Source: AC-37 sp034663685 | GTDB lineage: Bacteria > Actinomycetota > Thermoleophilia > Solirubrobacterales > Thermoleophilaceae | NCBI GenBank assembly: GCA_034663685.1 | Contig: JAXDJC010000125.1 | Span: forward strand, 1 to 23,934 | Length of the DNA: 23,934 nucleotides | Reading direction: 5' to 3' | Shown here: positions 1 through 8,856 of the stretch, one piece after another | How positions within the stretch are numbered: the first letter of the stretch is position 1 | Layout of the letters: each line of letters begins with the position of its first letter | Made by a program: the position numbers and the translations under genes | The notes under the pieces: generated by a model | Database searches by the model: none | Told to the model about the DNA's origin: nothing | The model's input: only the letters and a program-made list of their open reading frames with translations

Positions 1-938
<938 letters not shown>

Positions 939-951
939 CCCTCCGGGGGGC

Positions 952-980
952 TCCCTGACCGGCCTGCGGCCGGTGAGGGG
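952..980. terminator. Hairpin between convergent genes, probable bidirectional terminator
   Basis: A 7-bp perfect stem (ACCGGCC / GGCCGGT, loop TGC, 958-974) is extended by a further 5 bp (952-956 with 976-980, one G-T pair) across one mismatch. It sits between the glmS stop and the stop of the minus-strand gene. A second small stem, GACCTC/GAGGTC (980-994), overlaps the minus-strand stop codon. There is no long T run, as is common in GC-rich actinobacteria. Confidence 0.6.
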
Positions 981-992
981 ACCTCTTCGAGG

Positions 993-1631
993 TCACTTCT
1001 CCGGCTTGATCCTCATCCGGGTGCCGATGATCAGGCACTGGGCGTCCGCGGTGCCCTGGTTGACCTGGCGTATGAAGCCCTGGTAGATCACGTTGGTCCC
1101 GAACAGCTCGACCTGCACCAGGAACGTGTTCTGGCTGCCGATCGCGAACGAGTGCACCGTGTTGGGCTGGAGGATCGTGGTGAACGGCGCCCCGTTGCCC
1201 ACCTGCCGGGCCAGGTTCACCGGGCCGGTGGTGGTGCTGGTGAACGAGACCGACGCGGTGGGGTTCTCCTTGCCCGCGGTCTTGTCCTCGTCGCTGCACT
1301 GAGCGCTGAGATGGCCGAGCTCGGTGTCGTCGAGCGTGACCTGGCCGCCCGTCTGGTTGTCCGGCACCGAGAAGAGCTGGCTGAACGAGTCGCTCTGCGG
1401 CACGCCGGAGAGGTGGTAGCTCGGGATCGTGCCCTTGCGCGGCCCGCTCCGCGCGGTGGCCACGAGCTTGCCCGCGGCCTTGTCCGGATTGCCCGCGCGC
1501 ACGGCGCTCAGGCCGTCCACGGCGCCGGCGTTGGTGGCGTAGGTCACGGCGGCGATCGAGGTTCCCGCGGTCGCCATCACGAGCGCGATGATCGCCACAA
1601 CCATCGCCGGTGACGGTCGTCTGATTCTCAT
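993..1631 (-). CDS. Secreted or membrane-anchored protein of unknown function
   Basis: This is a 212-residue protein with a basic start (MRIRRPSPAM) and one hydrophobic segment at about residues 9-29, followed by an exported domain rich in Thr, Ser, Gly and Asn. The N-terminal pattern RRPSPAMVVAIIALVMA, with GTS and AAVTY just after it, is one I associate with a large family of exported proteins in Thermoleophilia; I know of no function for them. Two cysteines (Cys112 and one near the C-terminus in DAQCLIIG) could form a disulfide. The start is supported by a GGGGAGG Shine-Dalgarno sequence about 3 bases before the ATG. The gene stands alone, divergent from nnr and convergent with glmS. An adhesin or envelope role is possible but not shown. 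Confidence 0.8.
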   Translation of the reverse strand: MRIRRPSPAMVVAIIALVMATAGTSIAAVTYATNAGAVDGLSAVRAGNPDKAAGKLVATARSGPRKGTIPSYHLSGVPQSDSFSQLFSVPDNQTGGQVTLDDTELGHLSAQCSDEDKTAGKENPTASVSFTSTTTGPVNLARQVGNGAPFTTILQPNTVHSFAIGSQNTFLVQVELFGTNVIYQGFIRQVNQGTADAQCLIIGTRMRIKPEK

Positions 1632-1701
1632 CCTGCCTCCCCTGTACGTTGAGCGTTACCCGCCCCAACCCGCGAGGCGGCGAAAGTCGCGGCCCCGGAG
1701 A

Positions 1702-1707
1702 TAGGCT
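1702..1707 (+). promoter_or_regulatory. TAGGCT -10-like hexamer of a probable leaderless promoter (nnr)
   Basis: TAGGCT ends 6 bases before the GTG start of nnr. There is no Shine-Dalgarno sequence at the usual distance, and transcription from this hexamer would start at or next to the GTG. I see no convincing -35 element. Confidence 0.45.
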
Positions 1708-1713
1708 CGCCCG

Positions 1714-3237
1714 GTGCCGCTCGACTGGCTCGACCCGCTCTTCACCGCCGAGGAGATGCGCGCGGCCGACGCGTTCGCGATCGAGGAGGCGGGCGTGCCG
1801 TCGATCGACCTGATGGAGCGCGCCGCCGTCGGGCTTGCGCGTGCGGCGGCGGCCGCGGCCGAGCCGGGCCTTCCGATCCGGATCCTGTGCGGCAGGGGGA
1901 ACAACGGCGGCGACGGCCTGGCCGCGGCGCGGCTGCTGCGCGAGGAGGGGCGGGCGGTGGACGTGCTCGCGGTGGGCGACCTGTCCGAGGCGAAGGGCGA
2001 CGCCCGCGCCAACCTCGACCGGCTCCCCGGGCCGCCACCGGAGCCGTTCGAGCCGGAGCGCCTCGGGGGGTCGGGCGCGATCGTGGACGCGATGCTCGGC
2101 ACCGGCTTCGAGGGATCGCCGCGCGAGCCGGTGGCCGGGGCGATCGCGGCGATCAACGAGGCCGGCGCGCCGGTGGTCGCGTGCGACGTGCCGTCGGGCG
2201 TGAACGCATCCACCGGCGAGATCGAGGGCGATGCCGTGCGGGCCCACGTGACCGCCACCTTCCACGCGCCCAAGGTCGGCCTGCACGTGGCTCCCGGCGC
2301 CTTCCACGCCGGCCGGGTCGAGGTGGTGGAGATCGGCATCCCGCGCGGCGCGCCGGGGGCGGAGGGCGCCGGGCTGATCTCCGACCGGGTGCTCGACGGC
2401 ATTCCTCCACGCACGCGCGAGGGCTCGAAGTTCACCTCCGGCACCGTGGTGATCGCCGGCGGGGCGGCGGGCTACACGGGCGCGCCCTGCATGGTCGCGC
2501 TCGGCGCGCAGCGCACCGGTGCCGGCTACGTGCAGCTTGCCGTGCCCGAGTCCGCCCAGCAGGCGGTGGCGCTGCGGCTGCTCGAGGCGGTCACGCGTGG
2601 TCTTCCGGAGCGGGATGGAATGCACGTGCCCGCAGGCGTGGAGGAGATCGAGGAGATGGCCGGGCGCGCGGGCGCCGTGGTGGTGGGCCCCGGGCTCAGC
2701 CGGGGCGACGGGCCCGCCGAGTTCGCGCGCGCGGTGGCGGCGGCGGTGGACAAGCCCGTGCTGATCGACGCCGACGGCCTGAACGCCCACGCCGGCGCAC
2801 TCGACTCCCTGCGCGAGCGGCCGGGTCCCACCGTCCTGACCCCCCACGCGGGGGAGCTGGCCCGCCTCCTCGAGGTGGATTCGGACGACATCTCCGCCCA
2901 CCGCCTCGCCCACGCCCGCGAGGCGGCCGAGCGCAGCGGCTGCGTGGTGGTGCTGAAGGGCGACGACACGATCGTCGCGGCCCCCGGCGGCCCGGCGGCC
3001 GTGAGCCCCGGCGCCACGGCGGCGCTCGCCACCGCCGGCACGGGGGACGTGCTCGCCGGGATCGTCGGCGCCCTGCTGGCCAAGGGAATGGGCGCGCTCG
3101 AGGCGGCGGCGGCCGGGGTGCGGATGCACGTGTACGCCGGCCTGGTGGCCGCCGAGCGAGTCGGCGCCGGGCACACGGTGGCGGGCGACGTGATCGAGGC
3201 GCTGCCGGAGGCCTTCGCGCGCCGGGTCGGACGGTAG
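1714..3237 (+). CDS. nnr: Bifunctional NAD(P)H-hydrate epimerase / ADP- or ATP-dependent dehydratase
   Basis: This enzyme repairs hydrated NADH and NADPH. The N-terminal YjeF domain epimerises the R and S hydrates; the C-terminal ribokinase-like domain dehydrates the S form with ADP or ATP. The 507 residues fit the bifunctional form. Domain 1 (about 8-215) has TAEEMRAAD, the nucleotide-binding RGNNGGDGLAAARLL (63-68 = NNGGDG) and DAMLGTG (125-131). Domain 2 (about 238-500) has SGTVVIAGGAAGYTGAP, VVGPGLSRGDG, LIDADGLNA, LTPHAGELARLL, VVLKGDDTIV and the catalytic TAGTGDVLAGI (Asp445). The GTG start at 1714 places the epimerase domain at the normal distance and is preceded by TAGGCT rather than a Shine-Dalgarno sequence. 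It heads the plus-strand run of housekeeping genes that follows. The stop codon TAG doubles as the first bases of the next promoter-like hexamer. Confidence 0.96.
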   Translation: MPLDWLDPLFTAEEMRAADAFAIEEAGVPSIDLMERAAVGLARAAAAAAEPGLPIRILCGRGNNGGDGLAAARLLREEGRAVDVLAVGDLSEAKGDARANLDRLPGPPPEPFEPERLGGSGAIVDAMLGTGFEGSPREPVAGAIAAINEAGAPVVACDVPSGVNASTGEIEGDAVRAHVTATFHAPKVGLHVAPGAFHAGRVEVVEIGIPRGAPGAEGAGLISDRVLDGIPPRTREGSKFTSGTVVIAGGAAGYTGAPCMVALGAQRTGAGYVQLAVPESAQQAVALRLLEAVTRGLPERDGMHVPAGVEEIEEMAGRAGAVVVGPGLSRGDGPAEFARAVAAAVDKPVLIDADGLNAHAGALDSLRERPGPTVLTPHAGELARLLEVDSDDISAHRLAHAREAAERSGCVVVLKGDDTIVAAPGGPAAVSPGATAALATAGTGDVLAGIVGALLAKGMGALEAAAAGVRMHVYAGLVAAERVGAGHTVAGDVIEALPEAFARRVGR

Positions 3238-3240
3238 GCT
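3235..3240 (+). promoter_or_regulatory. TAGGCT -10-like hexamer overlapping the nnr stop codon
   Basis: TAGGCT ends 7 bases before the ATG of the CBS gene; its first three bases are the nnr stop codon TAG. No Shine-Dalgarno sequence is present. The sequence and spacing match the copies before nnr and the HIT gene. Confidence 0.45.
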
Positions 3241-3247
3241 GGGCGGC

Positions 3248-3712
3248 ATGGCTGCGCTCGTGCGTGAGGTGATGTCCACCGACCCGGTCACGGTGACCGC
3301 CGACACCGGCGTCGAGGAGCTCGTGCGGCTCCTGGGCGAGCACGACCTGCCGGGCGTGCCGGTGGTGAACGCCGACGGGCACGTGATCGGGATGGTCACC
3401 GAGTCCGACCTCGTGATCACCGACGACGACGGCGAGGACCTGCACATCCCCCACTACATCGAGCTGATGGGCGGCCTGATCCCGCTCGAGTCGGTGCGCA
3501 AGTTCGAGAAGCGGCTGAAGAAGGCCGCCGCGGCCACCGTGCGCGACATGATGACCGCGCCGGCCGTCAGCGTCGAGGCGGACGACCCGGTGCGCAAGGC
3601 GGGGCGCATCATCGCCGAGAGCGGCCACAACCACCTCCCCGTGGAGGAGGACGGCCACCTGGTGGGCATCGTCACCCGCGCGGACGTGTTGCGCGCGCTG
3701 TCCGCCGACTAG
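3248..3712 (+). CDS. CBS-domain-pair protein
   Basis: The 154-residue cytosolic protein consists almost entirely of two CBS motifs (a Bateman module), which usually bind adenosyl nucleotides such as AMP, ATP or S-adenosylmethionine. CBS1 runs from VREVMSTDPVTV to IGMVTESDLVI, and CBS2 from VRDMMTAPAVSV to VGIVTRADVLRAL. A linker of about 45 residues (LHIPHYIELMGG, then a basic KFEKRLKKAAA helix) separates them, as in stand-alone CBS proteins of the inosine-5'-monophosphate dehydrogenase-related type. No catalytic domain is attached, so the ligand and target cannot be named. It follows nnr by 10 bases and precedes alr by 2 bases, so co-transcription is likely. A separate leaderless promoter is also possible. 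The ATG start is firm. Confidence 0.9.
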   Translation: MAALVREVMSTDPVTVTADTGVEELVRLLGEHDLPGVPVVNADGHVIGMVTESDLVITDDDGEDLHIPHYIELMGGLIPLESVRKFEKRLKKAAAATVRDMMTAPAVSVEADDPVRKAGRIIAESGHNHLPVEEDGHLVGIVTRADVLRALSAD

Positions 3713-3714
3713 AC

Positions 3715-4818
3715 GTGCCGGTGGAGCGGGCGCTCGCCCGGGTCTCGCTCGGCGCGATCGAGCGCAACTGCCGCCGGCTGCGCGGAGCGCTGGGGCGCGG
3801 GGCCGAGCTGTGCGCGGTGGTGAAGGCCGACGGATACGGGCACGGTGCATTGCCGAGCGCCCGCGCGGCGCTGGCGGGCGGCGCGGGCCGGCTGGCGGTG
3901 GCGACAGCTCGCGAGGCGGCGGACCTGCGAGCGGGCGGGGTGGAGGCGCGGCTGCTGGTGATGGGCGCCCTGACGAGCGACGACCTCGACCTGGCCCTGC
4001 ACGCGGACGCCGACGTGGTGGCCTGGACGGCCGAGCTGGTGCACGCGGCCGCGGCGCGCGAGGCCGGCGCGCGGGTTCACGTCAAGTTCGACTCCGGGAT
4101 GGGCCGCCTGGGGACCGCCGACCCCGGCGAGGCCCGCGCGCTGATCGAGCGTGTGGCGGCGGACGACCGCCTCGAGCTCGCGGGCCTGATGACGCACTTC
4201 GCCACGGCCGACGAGCGCGGCGACCACCACTTCCCGGCGCAGCTCGAGCGCTTCCGTCCACTCGCGGAGCAGGTGCGTGCCGAGCACCCGGGCACCGTCG
4301 TGCACGCCGCCAACAGCGCGGCCACGCTGCGCGATCCCGCCGCGCACTTCGACATGGTCCGCTGCGGCGTGGCGGTGTACGGCCTCGACCCGTTCCAGGA
4401 GGACCCCGGCGCGCACGAGCTGGAGCCGGCCCTCTCGCTCGAGTCCTACGTGGCCGCCGTCAAGCGCTTCGAGCCGGGAACGAGCGCGGGCTACGGGCGC
4501 ACCTGGAGCGCCGCCGAGCCGACGTGGGTGGGCGTGCTGCCGATCGGCTACGGCGACGGCTGGCGCCGGGCGCTCTCGAACGGGGCGCGCGTGCTGATCG
4601 GGGGCGATTCCCACCCGCTGGTGGGAACCGTGAGCATGGACAACGTGACGGTGGACCTCGGCCCTGAGACCGGCGTGCGCGTGGGCGACCCCGCCGTGCT
4701 GATCGGGGTTCAGGGGTCCGAGCGGATCCTGGCCGAGGAGGTGGCGCGGGCGATGAGCACGATCAACTACGAGGTCACGTGCGGGCTCACGCCGCGGGTG
4801 AGGCGCGAGCACGCGTGA
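3715..4818 (+). CDS. alr: Alanine racemase
   Basis: This PLP enzyme interconverts L- and D-alanine, supplying D-Ala for peptidoglycan. The 367 residues are normal length. The PLP-binding lysine is Lys37 in AVVKADGYGHGA. Also visible are VKFDSGMGRLG, MVRCGVAVYGLDP, the catalytic-tyrosine segment SAGYGRTW, LPIGYGDGWRRALSN, VGTVSMDNVTVDLG and the C-terminal CGLTPRVRR. The barrel and the C-terminal beta domain are both intact. Translation starts at GTG, 2 bases after the CBS stop. The TGA stop overlaps the GTG start of the next gene (GTGA), indicating translational coupling. Together with glmS this gives the region two cell-wall precursor enzymes. Confidence 0.97.
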   Translation: MPVERALARVSLGAIERNCRRLRGALGRGAELCAVVKADGYGHGALPSARAALAGGAGRLAVATAREAADLRAGGVEARLLVMGALTSDDLDLALHADADVVAWTAELVHAAAAREAGARVHVKFDSGMGRLGTADPGEARALIERVAADDRLELAGLMTHFATADERGDHHFPAQLERFRPLAEQVRAEHPGTVVHAANSAATLRDPAAHFDMVRCGVAVYGLDPFQEDPGAHELEPALSLESYVAAVKRFEPGTSAGYGRTWSAAEPTWVGVLPIGYGDGWRRALSNGARVLIGGDSHPLVGTVSMDNVTVDLGPETGVRVGDPAVLIGVQGSERILAEEVARAMSTINYEVTCGLTPRVRREHA

Positions 4819-6251
4819 GCCTCGAGGCACTCTTCGAGGCCGACGCGGTGCGCACCGCCCGCGAGGCGCTCGGCGACCGCCGCGCGTGGATCGTGGGCGG
4901 CGCGGTGCGCGACGCGCTGCTCGGCCGCCCGATCGTGGACGTGGACCTCGCCGTGGACGGCCCCGCCGAGGAGGCCGCGCGGGCGCTGGCGCGTGCCGGC
5001 CGCGGGCCGGCGTTCGAGCTCTCGGAGGCGTTCGGGGCCTGGCGCGCGATGGGGGGAAGGTCGCCGCGCTGGGTGTGCGACGTCTCGCCGCTCCAGGGCG
5101 ACACGATCGAGGATGACCTGGCCAGGCGCGACTTCTCGATCAACGCGATGGCCGTGCCGCTGGATGCCGCCGGGCGCGCGGAGGAGGCGCTGCTCGACCC
5201 GCTCGGCGGCCGGGCCGACATCCGCTCGCGCACGATGCGGGTCCTCCCCGGCGCATACGACGCCGACGCGCTGCGGCCCCTGCGCCTCGCGCGCCTCGCC
5301 ACGGAGCTCGGCTTCGAGCCCGACGCCGCGACCGAGAAGGCCACCCGGGCCGCCGCGCCGCGCGTGGTCGAGGCTTCGCCGGAGCGCGTGTTCGCCGAGC
5401 TGCGCCGGCTCGTGATCGCCGGCCGGGCGGTGGAGGGGATCCGGCTGGCGGACCGCACCGGCCTGCTCGCCGCGGTGCTGCCCGAGCTGACCGAGCTGCA
5501 CGGCGTGGAGCAGAGCCGCTACCACCACCTCGACGTGTTCGGGCACACCGTCGAGGTGCTCGAGCACCAGATCGGCATCGAGCGCGATCCGGCCGCGGTG
5601 TTCGGCGAGGAGGTCGGCGCGCGCGTGGACGCGGAGCTGCGCCGGGACGTCGGCAACGAGCTGAACGGCTGGCAGGCGCTCCGCTTCGTGGCTCTGCTGC
5701 ACGACGTGGCCAAGCCGCGCACCCGCGGCGTGCTGCCCGACGGCCGCGTCACCTTCATGGGCCATCACGAGCTGGGCGTCGAGATGATCGACGCGATCTG
5801 CCGGCGCCTGCGCACGGGCGAGCGCCTGCGCACGTTCCTCGGCGCGGTCACCCGCAACCACCTGGTGCTCGGCTTCCTCGTGCACGAGCGGCCCCTCCCG
5901 CGCTCGCTGGTCTACCGCTACCTCAAGACGTGCAGCCCGGTCGAGCTGGAGGTGACCGTGCACTCGTGCGCCGACCGCATGGCCACCCGCGGCGACCGCG
6001 CCGACGAGGCGATCGCGATCCACCTCGAGCTGGCGCGCGAGCTTGTGAAGGAGGCGGTCGAGTGGCGCGAGCGCCCCCCGCATCCGCCCGTCCGCGGGGA
6101 CGACCTGGCACGCGAGCTGGACATTCCGCCCGGGCCCGAGATCGGCACGCTGCTGGCCCGTCTCGAGGAGGCCGCCTTCGCCGGAGAGGCGGCGTCCCGC
6201 GAGGAGGCCCTCGCGCTCGCCCGCCGGCTGCGCGACAATCCCGAGTCGTGA
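4815..6251 (+). CDS. CCA-adding enzyme / poly(A) polymerase family protein with HD domain
   Basis: This is a class II nucleotidyltransferase-family protein of 478 residues. Members add or repair the tRNA 3' CCA end or add poly(A) tails. The nucleotidyltransferase head has WIVGGAVRDALLG (Gly28-Gly29), the metal-binding pair in VDVDLAVD (Asp42, Asp44) and the RRDFSINAMA motif (104-113). The neck follows (DPLGGRADI, LRPLRLARLATELGF). An HD phosphohydrolase domain comes next, with HHLDVFGHTVEVLEH (about 237-251), LLHDVAKP (His296-Asp297), GHHELGV and RNHL. I place the start at GTG 4815, overlapping the alr stop by four bases. A start 36 bases upstream is open but lies inside alr and adds only an unconserved MRAHAAGEARAR. 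Sequence alone does not separate CCA-adding, CC/A-adding or poly(A) activity. Confidence 0.88.
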   Translation: MSLEALFEADAVRTAREALGDRRAWIVGGAVRDALLGRPIVDVDLAVDGPAEEAARALARAGRGPAFELSEAFGAWRAMGGRSPRWVCDVSPLQGDTIEDDLARRDFSINAMAVPLDAAGRAEEALLDPLGGRADIRSRTMRVLPGAYDADALRPLRLARLATELGFEPDAATEKATRAAAPRVVEASPERVFAELRRLVIAGRAVEGIRLADRTGLLAAVLPELTELHGVEQSRYHHLDVFGHTVEVLEHQIGIERDPAAVFGEEVGARVDAELRRDVGNELNGWQALRFVALLHDVAKPRTRGVLPDGRVTFMGHHELGVEMIDAICRRLRTGERLRTFLGAVTRNHLVLGFLVHERPLPRSLVYRYLKTCSPVELEVTVHSCADRMATRGDRADEAIAIHLELARELVKEAVEWRERPPHPPVRGDDLARELDIPPGPEIGTLLARLEEAAFAGEAASREEALALARRLRDNPES

Positions 6252-7222
6252 TCGTCGACTGCGCCGTCTACGACGACGGCAAGCGCACCAAGCAGATCAA
6301 GGACCTGGGCGAGGCGTACAGGCTCGGGAGCTCCGGCGACGGGCGCTTCGTGTGGATCGGCCTCCACGACCCGACGCCCGACGAGTTCGACTCCGTGGCC
6401 CGCGAGTTCGAGCTGCACGAGCTCGCGGCCGAGGACGCCACCAAGCCCCATCAGCGTCCCAAGCTCGAGGTCTACGGCCACACCATCTTCATCGTGATGA
6501 AGACCGTCCACTACGAGGAGGAGAACGACGCTGTCGAGACGGGGCAGGTGATGATCTTCGTGGGGCCCGGCTTCGTGATCACCGTGCGCCACGGCCCGTA
6601 CGCCGACCTGCACCCGGTCCGCGAATGGGTCGAGGAGCGGCCGGAGCTGCTGCGCTGCGGCCCGGGAGCCGTGGTGCACGCCGTGATCGACCGCGTGGTG
6701 GACGAGTACGAGCCGGTCACCACCGCCGTGGACGAGGACATCGAGGAGGTCGAGGACGAGGTCTTCTCGCCGCAGCGCACCCAGCCGACCGAGCGCATCT
6801 ACGGCCTGCAGCGCGAGGTGCTCGAGATGCACCGCGCGGTCGCTCCGTTGGTGGAGCCGCTGCGCCGCCTCGCGCGCGCCGAGTTCGACTTCGTGCACGA
6901 GGATCTGAGCGCGTACTTCGGCGACGTGTACGACCACATCCTGCGCTACAACGAGCGCATCGAGAGCTTCCGCGAGCTGCTGCACGGCATCCTGGACGCC
7001 AACCTCGCGCAGGTGAGCGTCCGCCAGAACGACGACATGCGCAAGATCTCGGCCTGGGTCGCGATCATCGCCGTGCCCACGATGTTCGCCGGGATCTACG
7101 GGATGAACTTCGACCACATGCCGGAGCTCCACTGGCGCTACGGCTACCCGGCCGTGCTCCTGGTGATCGCGATCTCCTGCGTCTCGCTGTACCGCTACTT
7201 CAAGAAGGTCGGCTGGCTGTAG
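6248..7222 (+). CDS. corA: CorA-family magnesium/cobalt channel
   Basis: This inner-membrane divalent-cation channel of 324 residues works as a pentamer and mainly takes up Mg2+. The cytosolic N-terminal domain (about 1-260) ends in the long stalk helix. Two C-terminal membrane segments follow (about 267-284 and 300-317), separated by the signature loop YGMNFDHMPEL with Gly-Met-Asn at 285-287. The basic tail FKKVGWL is typical. The start is GTG 6248, which overlaps the stop of the preceding gene as GTGA. The TAG stop forms the first half of a TAGGCT hexamer ahead of the HIT gene. All family hallmarks are present. The transported ion cannot be fixed from sequence; Co2+ or Ni2+ efflux relatives share the motif. 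Confidence 0.95.
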   Translation: MIVDCAVYDDGKRTKQIKDLGEAYRLGSSGDGRFVWIGLHDPTPDEFDSVAREFELHELAAEDATKPHQRPKLEVYGHTIFIVMKTVHYEEENDAVETGQVMIFVGPGFVITVRHGPYADLHPVREWVEERPELLRCGPGAVVHAVIDRVVDEYEPVTTAVDEDIEEVEDEVFSPQRTQPTERIYGLQREVLEMHRAVAPLVEPLRRLARAEFDFVHEDLSAYFGDVYDHILRYNERIESFRELLHGILDANLAQVSVRQNDDMRKISAWVAIIAVPTMFAGIYGMNFDHMPELHWRYGYPAVLLVIAISCVSLYRYFKKVGWL

Positions 7223-7225
7223 GCT
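7220..7225 (+). promoter_or_regulatory. TAGGCT -10-like hexamer overlapping the corA stop codon
   Basis: TAGGCT begins with the corA stop TAG and ends 8 bases before the GTG of the HIT gene. No Shine-Dalgarno sequence lies between them. It repeats the arrangement at 3235-3240. Confidence 0.45.
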
Positions 7226-7233
7226 TCCGCGCC

Positions 7234-7644
7234 GTGCCGGACCCGGACTGCATCTTCTGCAAGATCCTCGCGGGCGAGCTGCCCGGCGAGGTGGTGCAGG
7301 AGGACGAGCACACCGTGGCGTTCATGGACATCAACCCGTGGACGCGCGGGCACGCCGTGGTGATCCCGCGCGAGCACTCCAAGAACCTCTACGAGATCCC
7401 CGACGAGGACCTCGAGCGCACGATCGTGGCCGCCAAGCGGCTTGCGCTGCGGATGAGGGACACGCTCGGCTGCGACGGCATCAACCTGCTCAACTCATGC
7501 GAGGCGCCCGCGTGGCAGACGATCTTCCACCTGCACGTGCACGTGATCCCGCGCTACTCGGACGACCCGCTCCAGCTGCCCACGCAGCCTCAGCGGGCCG
7601 AGCCGGAGGAGCTGGCCCGCGTGGCCGCCGAGATCCGTGCCTGA
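7234..7644 (+). CDS. HIT-family nucleotide hydrolase/transferase
   Basis: The 136-residue histidine-triad protein is of the HinT/Fhit-like bacterial type, which hydrolyses purine phosphoramidates or dinucleoside polyphosphates in the cytosol. The triad is FHLHVHVIPR (His99, His101, His103, with His101 the expected nucleophile). An N-terminal CIFCKI (Cys6, Cys9) fits the zinc-binding variant, and AFMDINPWTRGHAVVIPREH is the usual substrate-pocket strand pair. The stretch before the triad reads NSCEAPAWQT where many HIT proteins have an NNG..AGQ sequence, so the phosphate-side contacts may differ. The start GTG 7234 lies 8 bases after a TAGGCT hexamer and leaves CIFCKI in its normal place. The 3' end overlaps the crotonase start by 8 bases. 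Confidence 0.93.
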   Translation: MPDPDCIFCKILAGELPGEVVQEDEHTVAFMDINPWTRGHAVVIPREHSKNLYEIPDEDLERTIVAAKRLALRMRDTLGCDGINLLNSCEAPAWQTIFHLHVHVIPRYSDDPLQLPTQPQRAEPEELARVAAEIRA

Positions 7645-8410
7645 GGTCAGCTTCGAGCTCGACGGCAACGTCGGGCTGATCACCCTCGAGAGCCCGCCGA
7701 TGAACCTCTTCGACCTGGAGATGGTCGAGGGGCTCGAGCGCGCCGTGGGCGAGGCGCGGCAGGCCGGCCCGCGCGCCCTGATCGTGCGCGCCGAGGGCAA
7801 GGTCTTCACCGCGGGGGTTGACGTGCACGTGTTCGACGGCCTGTCGGAGGGGGACGCCGCCCAGTTCGCCGGCCGCCTCATCCGGCTCGCCCACAGCGTG
7901 GAGGACCTCCCGTTCCCGACCGTCGCGTGCGTGCACGGGCTGTGCCTCACCGCGGGCTTCGAGCTCGCGCTGGCCTGCGACATGATCTGGGCGTCCGAGT
8001 CGGCGAAGTTCGGCCTGGTCGAGATCGTGGTGGGGGTGAGCCCGTTCATGGGCGGCACCCAGCGTGTGGCCGAGCGGGCCGGGCCGGCGCGGGCGCGCGA
8101 GCTCGTGATGACGGGTGGCCTGTTCGAGGCCGGCACGCTGGAGCGCTGGAACGTGGTCAACCGCGTGCTGGCGGACGAGGACCTGGCGGAGAAGACCAGG
8201 GCGTTCGCGCAGCGCCTCGCCGACGGCCCGACGCTGGCCAACCACGCCACCAAGCAGATCGTCCGCGCCTACCTCGACGGCGGCGTGCGCGCGGCCGACG
8301 CGGCTGTTCCGGGCATCGTCGCGCCCCTGTTCGCGAGCGAGGACCTGAAGGGCGCCGTGCGCTCGTTCCTCGAGAGCGGGCCCGGGAACGCCACGTTTCT
8401 GGCGCGCTAG
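7637..8410 (+). CDS. Enoyl-CoA hydratase/isomerase (crotonase) family protein
   Basis: The 257-residue cytosolic protein has the crotonase fold that handles acyl-CoA thioesters. The first oxyanion-hole strand is GKVFTAGVDVHVF and the second is GLCLTAGFELALACDMIWA. Both acidic residues used by true hydratases appear conserved: Glu129 in FGLVEI and Glu155 in ARELVMTG, with MGGTQRV between them. This favours hydratase activity over a non-hydratase relative, but substrate chain length is unknown. The second oxyanion stretch has LTAG in place of the common GGG, a mild departure. It overlaps the HIT gene by 8 bases and is the last gene of the run. No beta-oxidation partner is adjacent. Confidence 0.9.
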   Translation: MPEVSFELDGNVGLITLESPPMNLFDLEMVEGLERAVGEARQAGPRALIVRAEGKVFTAGVDVHVFDGLSEGDAAQFAGRLIRLAHSVEDLPFPTVACVHGLCLTAGFELALACDMIWASESAKFGLVEIVVGVSPFMGGTQRVAERAGPARARELVMTGGLFEAGTLERWNVVNRVLADEDLAEKTRAFAQRLADGPTLANHATKQIVRAYLDGGVRAADAAVPGIVAPLFASEDLKGAVRSFLESGPGNATFLAR

Positions 8411-8613
8411 CCCATCCCCGATCAGGGTGTCCGCTCCGCCCCCGGAATGGTGCACGCACGGGCAGCCCATCCATACAGCATTTCGGGTAGGAGGGGTGGT
8501 AACGTCCGCGCGCGGCGGCCGGACCGATTCCGGCGTGGTAGAGGGCCAGGGGACCGTTCTCGGAGCTACGCGACGGGGACGGACAACGGCCAGAGAGGAA
8601 GGACACGGGACGA
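8411..8613 (+). other. Intergenic region / probable 5' leader of the cold-shock gene
   Basis: This 203-base gap holds no convincing ORF. A possible -10 hexamer TAACGT lies at 8500-8505 without a clear -35; if used, it gives a leader of about 100 bases. Long leaders are common for cold-shock genes, but I cannot show a thermosensor fold here. A GAGAGGAAGG Shine-Dalgarno stretch is at 8593-8602. Confidence 0.3.
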
Positions 8614-8817
8614 ATGGCGACCGGCACCGTCAAGTGGTTCAACGACGAGAAGGGCTACGGCTTCATCAGCCCAGACGAAGGAGATCGCGACCTCTTCGTC
8701 CACCACACCGCGATCAACGGCAGCGGCTTCAAGACGCTCCAGGAGAACTCCAAGGTCTCCTATGACGAGGAAGCCGGCGACAAGGGGCCCAAGGCAGTGA
8801 ATGTCACGAAGATCTGA
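8614..8817 (+). CDS. csp: Cold-shock domain protein (CspA family)
   Basis: The 67-residue single-domain OB-fold protein binds single-stranded RNA and DNA and acts as an RNA chaperone. Both nucleic-acid motifs are intact: RNP1 KGYGFI (13-18) and RNP2 DLFVHH (26-31). The start (MATGTVKWFN) and the end (GPKAVNVTKI) are canonical, so the gene is complete. A GAGAGGAAGG Shine-Dalgarno stretch lies about 11 bases upstream of the ATG. It is followed after 39 bases by infA, giving two small RNA-handling proteins in tandem. Whether it is cold-induced cannot be told from the sequence; many actinobacterial copies are constitutive. Confidence 0.97.
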   Translation: MATGTVKWFNDEKGYGFISPDEGDRDLFVHHTAINGSGFKTLQENSKVSYDEEAGDKGPKAVNVTKI

Positions 8818-8850
8818 GTCCGGCGGGGACCGGGGCCCCGGCTAGACTCA
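8815..8850 (+). terminator. Stem-loop between csp and infA, possible terminator or attenuator
   Basis: TGAGTC (8815-8820, including the csp stop) pairs with GACTCA (8845-8850). Inside, CGGGG (8824-8828) pairs with CCCCG (8836-8840). There is no U tract. The 3' arm covers the TAGACT hexamer assigned to infA, so the stem may terminate csp transcripts just where infA transcription begins. Confidence 0.4.
8843..8848 (+). promoter_or_regulatory. TAGACT -10-like hexamer of a probable leaderless promoter (infA)
   Basis: TAGACT ends 8 bases before the infA GTG, and no Shine-Dalgarno sequence precedes that start. This is the same geometry as for nnr, the CBS gene and the HIT gene. Confidence 0.45.
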
Positions 8851-8856
8851 CGCACA

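Noticed and set aside
8411..8613. A structured cold-sensing RNA leader
   Set aside because: The gap is long enough, but no convincing conserved fold or cold-box could be identified by reading alone.
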